Assembly (NCBI RefSeq): GCF_031460495.1
Contig: NZ_JAVKTS010000005.1
Location: 1 to 64,000, forward strand
Origin: Tissierella sp.
GTDB taxonomy: Bacteria; Bacillota; Clostridia; Tissierellales; Tissierellaceae
DNA: 64,000 nt
Direction: 5' to 3'
The translations under genes were made by a program, and so were the position numbers. Positions 18,019 to 27,327 of this stretch are shown here, in pieces (position 1 is the first letter of the stretch; each line of letters starts with the position of its first letter). The notes under the pieces were generated by a model that saw only the letters and a program-made list of their open reading frames with translations, ran no database searches and had not been told where the DNA came from.

Positions 18019-18285
18019 ATGAGAAAAGAGACATACGGAGTAGCTACATTTAAATCTACCCATCATACAATACAATCTGAAGGGGTATTTAAATCAAAAG
18101 AAATAGCAATAAAGACTATACCTACACCTAGAGAAATTACAGTTAGTTGTGGTTTAGCTATAATTTTTGCACTAGATGATTTTCCTAAGGTAGAAGAAAT
18201 GATATATAATAATGAAATAACTATAGATGGTATATATAAATATACTAAGGATGGAGCTAATAGTAAGGCTGAGAAGTTAATATAG
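18019..18285 (+). CDS. DUF3343 protein, putative selenium/sulfur carrier
   Basis: An 88-residue protein typical of DUF3343: FKSTHHTIQSEGVFKS near the start and a conserved Cys in PREITVSCGLAI. Members usually sit beside YedF or other selenium genes and are proposed to carry S or Se. The short spacing implies co-transcription with yedF. The chemical role is inferred from context. Confidence 0.85.
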   Translation: MRKETYGVATFKSTHHTIQSEGVFKSKEIAIKTIPTPREITVSCGLAIIFALDDFPKVEEMIYNNEITIDGIYKYTKDGANSKAEKLI

Positions 18286-18301
18286 GGTAGAGGTTGATAA
18301 T

Positions 18302-19177
18302 ATGGATATGATTAGGTATATGTCAAATAACTTAAAACATCTTGCAGATAATTATTTGAGGACGCCAGATGGTGATATGAATTTCTTAGGAAAGACATTA
18401 AAGATATTGATAATTATTATAATTATAAAATTAATAATTTCTTTAACTAATAAACTTATAGATAGAACTCTAAAGAATAAAAAAGGAAAAAATATTTTTA
18501 TTAACAATAAAAGAGCTAATACTATTGGTGAAGTATTGAAGAAGATAGTCAAATATATATTATATTTTATAGGTATAATGATAGTTTTAGATATGTTTAA
18601 TGTCAATACTACATCCATATTAGCTACAGCAGGAATTGGTGGATTGGCCATAGGTTTTGGAGCTCAATCCTTAGTTAAAGATATTATTACAGGGTTTTTT
18701 ATTTTAATTGAAGATCAATATGCTGTAGGAGATTATATTAAGATAGAATCATTAGAGGGTGTTGTTGAAGAATTAGGGTTAAGGGTTACTAAGTTGAGGG
18801 ACTTCTCAGGGGACTTACATATAATTCCCAATGGAACAGTTCAAGTTGTAACCAACAAGAGCAGAGGGGCAATGAGAGCCTTAGTAAAGGTATTTGTTGC
18901 ATATGAGGAAGATATTGAAAGGGTAAGCAAAATATTAGAGGTCATATGTGAAGATATTAAATCTAAAAATGATTCCATATTAGATGGACCTAGTATACTA
19001 GGTATTACCGACTTAGGAGAATCTAATATATCCATTACTATAGTAGCAAAAACCAAACCAATGGAGCAATGGTCTGTAGAAAGAGAAATTAGGAGAATGG
19101 TGAAAGAAGCTTTCCGTAAGGAAAATATAAAGACACCGTATCCAGGAAGAGTGATATTTGGGGGTAAAGAAGAATGA
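18302..19177 (+). CDS. Small-conductance mechanosensitive channel, MscS family
   Basis: A 291-residue membrane channel that opens under membrane tension to release solutes on hypo-osmotic shock. Two to three hydrophobic segments lie in the first 115 residues. The pore-lining helix and beta domain are recognised by TAGIGGLAIGFGAQSLVKDIITG followed by EDQYAVGDYIKI. The C-terminal alpha/beta domain is intact. It overlaps the next gene by four bases and continues the yedF cluster. Confidence 0.92.
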   Translation: MDMIRYMSNNLKHLADNYLRTPDGDMNFLGKTLKILIIIIIIKLIISLTNKLIDRTLKNKKGKNIFINNKRANTIGEVLKKIVKYILYFIGIMIVLDMFNVNTTSILATAGIGGLAIGFGAQSLVKDIITGFFILIEDQYAVGDYIKIESLEGVVEELGLRVTKLRDFSGDLHIIPNGTVQVVTNKSRGAMRALVKVFVAYEEDIERVSKILEVICEDIKSKNDSILDGPSILGITDLGESNISITIVAKTKPMEQWSVEREIRRMVKEAFRKENIKTPYPGRVIFGGKEE

Positions 19178-19410
19178 TATTAAAATATGAAGTGGGAGAT
19201 ATAATAACTTTAAAGAAGGGACATCCTTGTGGTGAAAATAAATGGGAAATATTAAGAACTGGTGTGGACATAAAGCTTAGATGTCTAGGTTGTGATAGAC
19301 AAATTTGGATACCTAGAATAGATTTTGAGAAAAGAGTAAGAAAGATTTTAGTAGATGAGAAATGGATAAGTATAATTCATCACAAAGAAAAGGACAGTAA
19401 AGAGGAATAA
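19174..19410 (+). CDS. DUF951 domain protein
   Basis: A 78-residue protein with the DUF951 core GDIITLKKGHPCG...KLRCLGCDRQIWIPR. The Cys residues (HPCG and CLGC) suggest metal or nucleic-acid contacts. It overlaps the end of mscS (ATGA junction), an arrangement common in Firmicutes. The function is unknown. Confidence 0.88.
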   Translation: MILKYEVGDIITLKKGHPCGENKWEILRTGVDIKLRCLGCDRQIWIPRIDFEKRVRKILVDEKWISIIHHKEKDSKEE

Positions 19411-19526
19411 AAAAGGGATTGGGTTGCAAAAAGTCATATCTGAATTGACAAATACTATAAAATGTGGTTTTATAGTATTATATATATATTAATATAGATA
19501 TTTTATTTATAATTAGGAGGACAGAA

Positions 19527-20885
19527 ATGGGAGACGAATCTGGGGCCCCGATAACAGGACAATTGCTTTTAATACTTTTTTTAACATTATTAAATGCTTT
19601 TTTTGCTGCATCGGAAATGGCTATGGTATCAGTTGATAAGAAGAAGTTATTAGTACAGGCAGATGAAGGTAATAAGAAGGCAAAGCTTTTAATAGATTTA
19701 CTAAAAGAGCCTTCAAGATTTTTATCTACAATTCAAGTTGGAATTACATTTGCAGGATTTTTCTCATCTGCATCAGCAGCAGTAGGTATTTCAGATGATT
19801 TTGGAATGTTATTAGGAAGATTTGGAGTTCCTTTTGCTAAAGATGTAGCGTTTATTTCAGTAACACTTATATTATCTTATATCACTCTTGTGTTTGGAGA
19901 GCTTGTACCAAAGAGAGTTGCTCTTCAAAATGCAGAAAAGTTTTCTATGTTTGCTATCAAAACCGTAAGTATAGTATCTAAGATGATGAGTCCTTTTATC
20001 ACCTTCTTATCTTATTCTACAAATATGATTATGCGTATTTTGGGAATTACTACTGATGGTGTTGAAGAAAAGATTACTTTAGAAGAGATACGTTCAATGG
20101 TGGAAGTAGGTCAAGAGCAAGGCGTAATTAACCCAAGTGAACGAGAGATGATAGATAATGTAATAGGATTTGATGATAAATTAGCTGAAGAGATTATGAC
20201 TGCAAGAACTGAAGTATTTATGATTGACCTAGAGGATCCAATTGAGGAATATATTAGTGAAATGCTACAGTTAAAGTATTCTAGAATTCCTGTATATGAA
20301 GGAGATGTAGATGATATTGTAGGTATACTTTATATTAAAGATTTTCTACTTGAGGCATATAAGGTTGGATTTGAAAATTTGGATATAAGAAAAATTCTTA
20401 GACCAGCTTATTTTATACCTGAGAGAAAAAATATCAACGATTTATTTATGGATCTTCAAAACAGCAAGAAACATATGGCTGTTCTTATTGATGAATACGG
20501 TGGATTCTCCGGTATTGTTACCATGGAAGATCTAATTGAAGAAATAGTAGGGGATATTGACGATGAATACGATCATGATGAACCCGATATTAGAAAGATA
20601 GATGATTATAATTATTACGCCAAGGGTGTAATTTCCATAAAAGAGTTAAATAGTAATCTTGGTACAGATTTAGATGAGGATTCGGAAGACTTTGATACTT
20701 TGGGTGGTTTTCTAATAGATATTATGGGATATATACCTGAAGATGGTGAAAAAGAAGTAGTTGAATATGAAGATATTGAATTTCACATAGAAGAAATTAA
20801 TGAAAAAAGAATTCAAGTAGTACACATTATACTTAGGGAAGAAGAAGTACCTCCAGAATTAGAGGAGAATTTAGAAAATAAATAA
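19527..20885 (+). CDS. HlyC/CorC family CNNM transporter-like membrane protein
   Basis: A 452-residue protein. A DUF21/CNNM membrane domain (residues 10-200: NAFFAASEMAMVSVDKKKL, QVGITFAGFFSSA, LVFGELVPKRVAL) is followed by paired CBS domains (about 220-340: MTARTEV, SRIPVYEG, IDEYGGFSGIVTMEDLIEEIVGDI) and a CorC_HlyC C-terminal domain (DFDTLGGFL). Such proteins export or regulate Mg2+ or Co2+. AGGAGG lies seven bases before the ATG. Confidence 0.92.
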   Translation: MGDESGAPITGQLLLILFLTLLNAFFAASEMAMVSVDKKKLLVQADEGNKKAKLLIDLLKEPSRFLSTIQVGITFAGFFSSASAAVGISDDFGMLLGRFGVPFAKDVAFISVTLILSYITLVFGELVPKRVALQNAEKFSMFAIKTVSIVSKMMSPFITFLSYSTNMIMRILGITTDGVEEKITLEEIRSMVEVGQEQGVINPSEREMIDNVIGFDDKLAEEIMTARTEVFMIDLEDPIEEYISEMLQLKYSRIPVYEGDVDDIVGILYIKDFLLEAYKVGFENLDIRKILRPAYFIPERKNINDLFMDLQNSKKHMAVLIDEYGGFSGIVTMEDLIEEIVGDIDDEYDHDEPDIRKIDDYNYYAKGVISIKELNSNLGTDLDEDSEDFDTLGGFLIDIMGYIPEDGEKEVVEYEDIEFHIEEINEKRIQVVHIILREEEVPPELEENLENK

Positions 20886-20895
20886 GATTTAAAAA

Positions 20896-20932
20896 CACCA
20901 GATACTGCATTTGCCTTGGGTATCTGGTTTCT
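20896..20932 (+). terminator. Rho-independent terminator
   Basis: CCAGATAC (20898-20905) pairs with GTATCTGG (20920-20927), followed by TTTCTT, just after the CorC-family gene. Confidence 0.75.
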
Positions 20933-21110
20933 TAATTGAATTTATAAAATATTAAGGAAGTAAAATTTATTTTCTAAATATTCCCAATAGAGCAACTTTA
21001 CATATTTAACCTGAAATTGTATTAAATCATTAGACAATTATATATTTTAATAGTAAACTATAGATAAAGAAGTAAGATAGTTAACTCAAATTTAATGGAG
21101 GTGCTTTTTG

Positions 21111-22295
21111 ATGGCATTAAAGTATGCAGATCGTATGAATAATATTAAAGCTTCAGAAATTAGAGAGCTACTTAAATTGACACAAAAACCAGAAATTATA
21201 TCCTTTGCAGGGGGATTACCAGCTCCAGAATCATTCCCAGTTGAAGAATTTATTAAGGTCACAAAAGAAGTTTTAGAAAAATCTGGGACAAAGGCATTGC
21301 AATATGCTTCTACTGAGGGAGATCCAGATCTAAGGAAGGCTATAACAAAAAGAATGGCCAAGGTAGAAGTAAATGTAAACCCTGAAGATATCTTAGTAAC
21401 AAGCGGCTCCCAACAGGGTCTTGATTTTGCAGCTAAGATATTTATAAATCCTGGTGATATTATAATCTGTGAAAGCCCTACATATCTAGGGGCTATCAAT
21501 GCATTTAAGGCTTATGAACCAAAGTTTATAGAAGTATCCACTGACAAAGATGGCATGGATATGGATGAATTAGAAGAAGCATTAAAGAACAATAATAATG
21601 TAAAATTTATTTATGTTATTCCAGATTTCCAAAATCCATCAGGAAAAACTTGGTCAGTAGAAAGAAGAGTTAGATTAATAGAATTAGCTAATAAATATGA
21701 TATTGCTATTATTGAAGATAATCCATATGGTGAATTAAGATTTGAAGGTAAAATTTTACCTGCTGTAAAGCATTTTGATACTGAGGGAAGAGTAGCTTTC
21801 TTAGGTACTTTCTCCAAGATACTTTGTCCTGGTCTAAGACTTGGATGGATAGCAGCAAGCCCAGAGATGCTAAATAAATTTATTATGGTTAAACAAGGCG
21901 CAGACCTTCAATCAAGCACTATTTCACAAATGGAAGCTGCAAAGTTCTTCGAATTATATGACATTGAGGCTCATATCCAAAAGATAATTGATCTTTATAG
22001 AGTGAGAAGAGACTTGATGATGAAAACAATAGAAGAAGAATTTCCAAAGGAAGCAACTGCAACATATCCTGAAGGTGGATTATTTACATGGGTAGTATTA
22101 CCTGAATATATGAATGCTAGAGAATTAGCACTAAAAGCTTTAGAACAAAATGTAGCATATGTGCCTGGAGGATCATTCTTCCCTAATGGAGGAAATGAAA
22201 ATACATTTAGATTAAACTATTCAAACATGGACGAAGAAAGAATAGTTGAAGGTATTAAGAGACTTGGGAAAGTATTGAAAGATGCATTAAGATAA
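21111..22295 (+). CDS. PLP-dependent class I/II aminotransferase (2-aminoadipate/LysN-like)
   Basis: A 394-residue fold-type I aminotransferase. It has ISFAGGLPAPESFP, the substrate region TSGSQQGLDF, PDFQNPSG, and the PLP lysine at Lys236 (GTFSKILCPGLRLGW). The sequence resembles the LysN/MocR enzymatic group used for branched-chain, aromatic or 2-aminoadipate transamination. The ATG at 21111 follows GGAGGTG by seven bases. It is monocistronic between terminators; in an amino-acid fermenter it likely feeds Stickland oxidation. The exact substrate is not determinable. Confidence 0.88.
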   Translation: MALKYADRMNNIKASEIRELLKLTQKPEIISFAGGLPAPESFPVEEFIKVTKEVLEKSGTKALQYASTEGDPDLRKAITKRMAKVEVNVNPEDILVTSGSQQGLDFAAKIFINPGDIIICESPTYLGAINAFKAYEPKFIEVSTDKDGMDMDELEEALKNNNNVKFIYVIPDFQNPSGKTWSVERRVRLIELANKYDIAIIEDNPYGELRFEGKILPAVKHFDTEGRVAFLGTFSKILCPGLRLGWIAASPEMLNKFIMVKQGADLQSSTISQMEAAKFFELYDIEAHIQKIIDLYRVRRDLMMKTIEEEFPKEATATYPEGGLFTWVVLPEYMNARELALKALEQNVAYVPGGSFFPNGGNENTFRLNYSNMDEERIVEGIKRLGKVLKDALR

Positions 22296-22296
22296 G

Positions 22297-22324
22297 AATA
22301 ACCCCCTCAACTGAGGGGGTTATT
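22297..22324. terminator. Bidirectional terminator
   Basis: AATAACCCCCTCA pairs perfectly with TGAGGGGGTTATT. It overlaps the stop region of the converging histidine kinase gene and serves both strands. Confidence 0.9.
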
Positions 22325-23363
22325 TTGGTAATCTTACTTCTATACTTGTACCTTCACCTTCAATACTTGAAAGGCTCAAATCTCCATAATGGTATTCTAC
22401 AGTATGTTTCACTATAGATAGACCAAGACCCGTACCATTTACCTTCTTTGAGCGAGATTTGTCTACTCTATAAAACCTTTCAAAGACTCTGTCTTGTTGG
22501 TCTATAGGTATACCTATACCAGTATCTACTACCTTAATAATACCAAACTTACTGTCTTGTGAAATTTGGACAGATACACTGCCACCTAGTTTATTATATT
22601 TTATGGCATTATCAACTAAAATGAAGACTAGGTCTTCTATCATCCTTTGATTTCCTTTTATTGTAGTAATTTCCCCAGTGAAGCTTAAGGAAATATTATT
22701 TTGCTTTGTGCTAGGCTGTAAATTTGTGCAAATAAACTCAACTATGGAAAATAGGTCTATATAAGTGAGTTCTCTTTTGACCGATGGCTCATCTAGACGA
22801 GATAATTTAATTATGGAATCTATGATTTCCAAAAGTCTATTCCCTTCCTTGCGAATAATAGCTGCGGACTTTATAACATCTGGACCTTTAGTCATCCCAG
22901 TTTCTATCATCTCAGCAAAACCATTGATGGAAGTTAGGGGGGTTTTTAATTCATGGGACACATTTGCAGTAAATTCTCTTCTTATTTTTTCAGTTTCTTT
23001 CAATTTTCCTATATAGCTTTCTATCTCTTTTTTCTGATTACGAATAGTCTCTAAAAAAGGCTCAAGTTCATCATATATTTTAGTTTCTTTTATTTCTTCT
23101 TCAGTTAATATGCTTTCTATATTGTGGATTGCTATTTTTATAGGCTCTATAATCTTTGCTGTAAGTACAGATGAAAAAAGGGATAATGATATTAAAATAA
23201 AGACTATAAGTCCTGTAATAATAGGTAAAATACTCATAAAAACAACCTTAATACTTTCAGTAGGGTTATAATAATCATAGAACAAAATTACCAGTAGAAC
23301 AGATGTTATAATGGCAGTTACAGTTGCTATGATTACAAGACTTAAAAATATTTTCTTTTCCAA
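22320..23363 (-). CDS. phoR: PhoR/PnpS-type sensor histidine kinase
   Basis: A 347-residue kinase with two N-terminal transmembrane segments and almost no extracellular loop. A short linker leads to the HisKA phosphoacceptor His137 (NVSHELKTPLTSINGFAEMI) and the HATPase_c boxes (DNAIKYN, DTGIGIP, GTGLGLSIVKH). It lies three bases after the response regulator and downstream of pstSCAB-phoU, so it most likely senses phosphate through PstB/PhoU. The PAS domain typical of E. coli PhoR is not evident. Confidence 0.88.
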   Translation of the reverse strand: MEKKIFLSLVIIATVTAIITSVLLVILFYDYYNPTESIKVVFMSILPIITGLIVFILISLSLFSSVLTAKIIEPIKIAIHNIESILTEEEIKETKIYDELEPFLETIRNQKKEIESYIGKLKETEKIRREFTANVSHELKTPLTSINGFAEMIETGMTKGPDVIKSAAIIRKEGNRLLEIIDSIIKLSRLDEPSVKRELTYIDLFSIVEFICTNLQPSTKQNNISLSFTGEITTIKGNQRMIEDLVFILVDNAIKYNKLGGSVSVQISQDSKFGIIKVVDTGIGIPIDQQDRVFERFYRVDKSRSKKVNGTGLGLSIVKHTVEYHYGDLSLSSIEGEGTSIEVRLPK

Positions 23364-23366
23364 GAT

Positions 23367-24044
23367 TTAGCCCCCTATCTTATATCCTACATTTCGAATA
23401 GTTTGAATAATCCTACCAGCATCACCAAGTTTCATTCTAAGGGTTCTTATATGAACATCAACAGTTCTGCTTTCTCCTTCAAAATCAGTTCCCCAAACGG
23501 CATTCATTAAACTATCACGGGATAAAACAATGTTTAGATTTTTAAGAAGATAGTGGAGGAGCTCAAATTCTTTGAAGGTTAAATTTACTTCCACATTATT
23601 TACTAAGACGATATGCTTTTCTACATCTATGCAGAGTTCTTCCACACAGATCTGATTCTCTATTTTTTCTGATTTTACACTACGACGAAGTACTGCCTTG
23701 ACTCGAGATACTAACTCCATAACTCCAAAGGGCTTAGATATATAATCATCAGCTCCCATATCAAGACCCTTAATTTTATCGAATTCACTATTTTTTGCAG
23801 TTAACATGATAACAGGAATATCTTTAGTGTTACTAGTTTCTCTAATATTCTTAAGTACTTTATATCCATCATCACCAGGTAACATTATATCTAACAATAT
23901 CATGTCAGGTAGCCTAGTTTGAATTTCATTATATAAGCCTTCTGCAGATTCAAAGCCCTTAGAGTCGAATCCATTGTTTTTTAAAGCATAAACAACTAAT
24001 TCTCTAATACTTTCATCATCCTCAACACAATAAATTACATTCAT
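23367..24044 (-). CDS. phoP: PhoP/PhoB-type response regulator, OmpR family
   Basis: A 225-residue regulator. The receiver domain has the acidic pair EDDES, the phosphoacceptor Asp52 (LLDIMLPGDDG) and the KPF lysine. The winged-helix effector domain ends with SRTVDVHIRTLRMKLGD and TIRNVGYKI. It is partnered with the kinase gene downstream and encoded directly after phoU. It is the probable binder of the Pho-like boxes before pstS. Confidence 0.9.
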   Translation of the reverse strand: MNVIYCVEDDESIRELVVYALKNNGFDSKGFESAEGLYNEIQTRLPDMILLDIMLPGDDGYKVLKNIRETSNTKDIPVIMLTAKNSEFDKIKGLDMGADDYISKPFGVMELVSRVKAVLRRSVKSEKIENQICVEELCIDVEKHIVLVNNVEVNLTFKEFELLHYLLKNLNIVLSRDSLMNAVWGTDFEGESRTVDVHIRTLRMKLGDAGRIIQTIRNVGYKIGG

Positions 24045-24111
24045 AAAATCCCCCCCTAAATAGATAAATAAGATATTATTAACCTAATTATATCACTACA
24101 ATGATTGTATT

Positions 24112-24160
24112 GAATAAAAAAACCAAAGGAGTTTCTCTTAAATAGAAAATATCTTTGGTT
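24112..24160 (-). terminator. Terminator between phoU and phoP
   Basis: AACCAAAG (24121-24128) pairs with CTTTGGTT (24153-24160); on the minus strand a T-run follows the stem. It likely ends or attenuates the pst-phoU transcript ahead of phoP-phoR. Confidence 0.65.
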
Positions 24161-24181
24161 TAGTCTTAAATCTTTAGTTAC

Positions 24182-24838
24182 TTATTGCTCTTGAGAATCA
24201 TAATGATCCCCTGTAATAGAGTAATAAACCCACTCTGCTATATTTTGAGCATGGTCGCCTATTCTTTCAAAATACTTAGCTATCATCAACAAATCTACAG
24301 ATTGCTCTCCATATTCAACACTTTCTCTAATAAGACCAATTAATTCATTTTTAACTACATTGAATAATTCATCTACCACATCATCATATTTAATAACAAA
24401 CTCTACCAGTTCCAAGTCCCTTTTTACATAGGCATCTACACTATCTTTTACCATTTTTATAGTAGCTTCTGCCATTTGAGGTATATGGACAAGTTCCTTA
24501 ATATATTTTTGACCAGCAAGTCTAATGGTTATTTCTGAAATATCAGAGGCCTGGTCTCCTATTCTTTCCATGTCTGTAATCATCTTTAGGGCTGAAGATA
24601 TTAGCCTTAGATCAGATGCCACAGGTTGCTGTTGTAAAAGGAGTTTTAGACATCTTCTTTCTATACTTTTCTCGATATCATTTACCTCTTTATCACCTTC
24701 TACAACTCTCCTTGCAAGGTCAACATTTTGGTGAATCAATGCAGTTACTGCAGACTCAATAGAGCTTTCAATAATATTACCCATCTCAATAAGTTCCTCA
24801 TTTAATAAATCCAATTCCTTATCAAACCTATTTCTCAT
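24182..24838 (-). CDS. phoU: Phosphate signalling protein PhoU
   Basis: A 218-residue all-helical protein with two PhoU three-helix repeats. Each carries the metal-binding pattern: LKMITDMERIGDQASDISE in the first and MIAKYFERIGDHAQNIAEW in the second. PhoU links the Pst transporter to the PhoR kinase and restrains phosphate uptake. The start at 24838 gives a 9-base spacing from AAAGGA; an ATG nine bases earlier abuts that site. It is downstream of pstB in the operon. Confidence 0.95.
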   Translation of the reverse strand: MRNRFDKELDLLNEELIEMGNIIESSIESAVTALIHQNVDLARRVVEGDKEVNDIEKSIERRCLKLLLQQQPVASDLRLISSALKMITDMERIGDQASDISEITIRLAGQKYIKELVHIPQMAEATIKMVKDSVDAYVKRDLELVEFVIKYDDVVDELFNVVKNELIGLIRESVEYGEQSVDLLMIAKYFERIGDHAQNIAEWVYYSITGDHYDSQEQ

Positions 24839-24862
24839 ATATATCATTCCTTTATAAAAATT

Positions 24863-25627
24863 TTAACCAAATCTTCCTGTGATATAATCTTCTGTACGCT
24901 GATCTCTTGGTTTAGAAAATATATCGTCAGTATTTCCATATTCTATAATTTCTCCTGTTAAAAAGAATGCGGTTTTATCTGATACTCTTGTGGCTTGTTG
25001 CATATTATGAGTTACCATGACTATGGTATAATCCTTTTTCAATTCCACAACTAAGTCTTCAATCTTTGAAGTTGAAATAGGATCTAAGGCGCTGGTTGGT
25101 TCATCTAAGAGTATTACTTCTGGGTTCACAGCCAAGGCTCTAGCAATACAAATTCTTTGCTGTTGACCTCCAGATAATGCGAGAGCATTTTTCTTTAGTC
25201 TATCCTTAACTTCGTCCCATATAGCACCACCACGAAGACTTTTCTCCACGATTTCATCTAGTTTATCTTTGGATTTTATACCATGAGTACGAGGTCCAAA
25301 GGCAATATTATCATAGATGCTCATAGGGAATGGATTTGGCTTTTGAAAGACCATACCTACACGCTTTCTTAAAAGATTTACATCAATATTATTACCATTG
25401 TTTTTATTATATATATCTTTTCCATCTAAGAGTACTTTTCCAGTTATTTTACAACCCTCAACTAAATCATTCATACGATTTAGTGTCTTTAAGAATGTTG
25501 ATTTACCACAGCCTGAGGGTCCAATAAAAGCAGTGATCACATTTTCTTCTATATTTATATTTATATTTTTAAGGGCTTGAAAGCTTCCATAATATAAATC
25601 TAAGTTTTCTACTATAAATTTAGCCAT
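24863..25627 (-). CDS. pstB: Phosphate ABC transporter ATPase PstB
   Basis: A 254-residue ATPase with Walker [10 protein letters not shown] (36-44), Q-loop [13 protein letters not shown], signature LSGGQQQR, Walker [13 protein letters not shown] and the H-loop TH. The PstB-specific [11 protein letters not shown] and [12 protein letters not shown] are present. Its start overlaps the end of pstA by eight bases. Confidence 0.97.
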   Translation of the reverse strand: MAKFIVENLDLYYGSFQALKNININIEENVITAFIGPSGCGKSTFLKTLNRMNDLVEGCKITGKVLLDGKDIYNKNNGNNIDVNLLRKRVGMVFQKPNPFPMSIYDNIAFGPRTHGIKSKDKLDEIVEKSLRGGAIWDEVKDRLKKNALALSGGQQQRICIARALAVNPEVILLDEPTSALDPISTSKIEDLVVELKKDYTIVMVTHNMQQATRVSDKTAFFLTGEIIEYGNTDDIFSKPRDQRTEDYITGRFG

Positions 25628-26447
25628 TTAAATCTCCCTTCGACAATTTATTAGCTACCATAGACGATAATCCATTAATTCCTATAACAACTATTAAAAG
25701 TATTACTGCAGTTGCATATGCTTGGTTAGTATATAACCCTTCACTGGAAAGGGAATACATGTGAATCGCCAATGTTCTACCTGATGAAAATAAGTTCTTT
25801 GGTATTTGTGGAACTGTACCTGCTGTATATATAAGTGCTGCAGTTTCTCCTACAATTCTGCCTATTGCAAGAATAATCCCAGCAAATATTCCAGGCATTG
25901 CTGTAGGGAATACTATTTTAAATATTGTCCTAAGTTTTCCAGCGCCTAGAGCAAAACTGGCTTCACGAAGCGAATCTGGCACTGACATTAGGGCTTCCTC
26001 AGTTGCCCGCATTATAAGGGGAAGAATCATAATGGAAAGAGTAAAAGCTCCAGCAATTATTGAAAAACTCCAACCTAATGCAGTTACGAAAAACAGAAGT
26101 CCAAACAATCCATATACTATAGAAGGAATCCCAGAAAGAGTTTCAGCTGTGATTCTAATTATCTCAACCAATTTATTACCACTCTTTGCATATTCAACAA
26201 GATAAAAACCTGTGAATATGCCTATAGGTGCAGAGATAAGTAAAGATAAAAATGTCATCATCAATGTGGTTATAATAGCTGGAAACAAAGAAACATTTTC
26301 TGTATTATATTCTAAAGCAAATAGAGAGGGTTTTATATAAGGAATTCCTCTAATTAGAATATACCCAATAATTATAAATAATATGGAAAAAGTTGCAATA
26401 GTTGCAAACAAAACAAGTCCTTTGATTAATATACTCAGGGTCTTCAT
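25620..26447 (-). CDS. pstA: Phosphate ABC transporter permease PstA
   Basis: A 275-residue permease with six predicted membrane segments. It carries the transport domain phrase [25 protein letters not shown] (EAA loop), preceded by [16 protein letters not shown], both typical of PstA. The ATG overlaps the pstC stop by one base. It forms the channel with PstC. Confidence 0.95.
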   Translation of the reverse strand: MKTLSILIKGLVLFATIATFSILFIIIGYILIRGIPYIKPSLFALEYNTENVSLFPAIITTLMMTFLSLLISAPIGIFTGFYLVEYAKSGNKLVEIIRITAETLSGIPSIVYGLFGLLFFVTALGWSFSIIAGAFTLSIMILPLIMRATEEALMSVPDSLREASFALGAGKLRTIFKIVFPTAMPGIFAGIILAIGRIVGETAALIYTAGTVPQIPKNLFSSGRTLAIHMYSLSSEGLYTNQAYATAVILLIVVIGINGLSSMVANKLSKGDLNG

Positions 26448-27304
26448 TATATCACTTTCCTTTTTAATACTGAAAATAGTAAATTAATTAGTAGTATAAA
26501 TACGAATAGTACAACACCAGTGGCAATCAATGCTTCTCTATGCAAATCTGCTGCATAGCCCATTTCAATTACAATATTGGCAGTTAGAGTACGAATGCCC
26601 TTTAATATACCATTTGGCATACGAGCTTGATTTCCCGCTACCATGACTACCGCCATGGTTTCACCTATGGCTCTACCAATACCAAGGACTACAGAAGATA
26701 GGATGCCTGATTTTGCTGCTGGTATCATTGCAAAGACCACTGAATACTCATGGGTTGCACCTAGAGCTACGGCTCCTTCATAATAAGATTCAGGGACTGC
26801 TCTAATTGCAGCTTCAGAAAGCCCTATTATTGTTGGCAATATCATTATCCCAAGAAGTATTGATGCTGTTAATATACTATTACCAGTCCCACCAAATAAT
26901 TTGCTTGTAACTGGTACTAATACAACAAGGCCAAAAAATCCATATATAATGGAAGGAATACCAGCCATTAAATTCACTGCAGGTTTTAAAAATTTATAAA
27001 GCCTCTTAGGGCAAAACCTTGAGAGGTAGATAGCTGTTAGAATCCCAATTGGTACACCCAGGACTATTGCCCCAGCTGTTACATAGATACTTCCTATAAT
27101 CATAGGAAATATACCAAAGGAAGGTGGTATATTAGAAGGAGACCAGTCTTTGCCAAGTAAAAAATCAAATATTCCTATTTTCCCAATGGCAGGTATCCCA
27201 TTTACAAACATAAAATAACATATTAATATTACTGATATTATAGAAGCACAAGCGGAGATAAAGAATATTATCTCCATTAGTCTCTCAAAGAATTTAGATT
27301 TCAT
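26447..27304 (-). CDS. pstC: Phosphate ABC transporter permease PstC
   Basis: A 285-residue permease with six membrane segments. AGIPSIIYGFFGLVVLVP and the EAA loop ESYYEGAVALGATHEYSVVFAMIPAAKSG identify PstC. The ATG at 27304 follows AGGGTGA; a 14-codon longer form would overlap pstS and lacks a better site. Confidence 0.95.
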   Translation of the reverse strand: MKSKFFERLMEIIFFISACASIISVILICYFMFVNGIPAIGKIGIFDFLLGKDWSPSNIPPSFGIFPMIIGSIYVTAGAIVLGVPIGILTAIYLSRFCPKRLYKFLKPAVNLMAGIPSIIYGFFGLVVLVPVTSKLFGGTGNSILTASILLGIMILPTIIGLSEAAIRAVPESYYEGAVALGATHEYSVVFAMIPAAKSGILSSVVLGIGRAIGETMAVVMVAGNQARMPNGILKGIRTLTANIVIEMGYAADLHREALIATGVVLFVFILLINLLFSVLKRKVI

Positions 27305-27327
27305 TTTATCACCCTTTATTTTATGCC

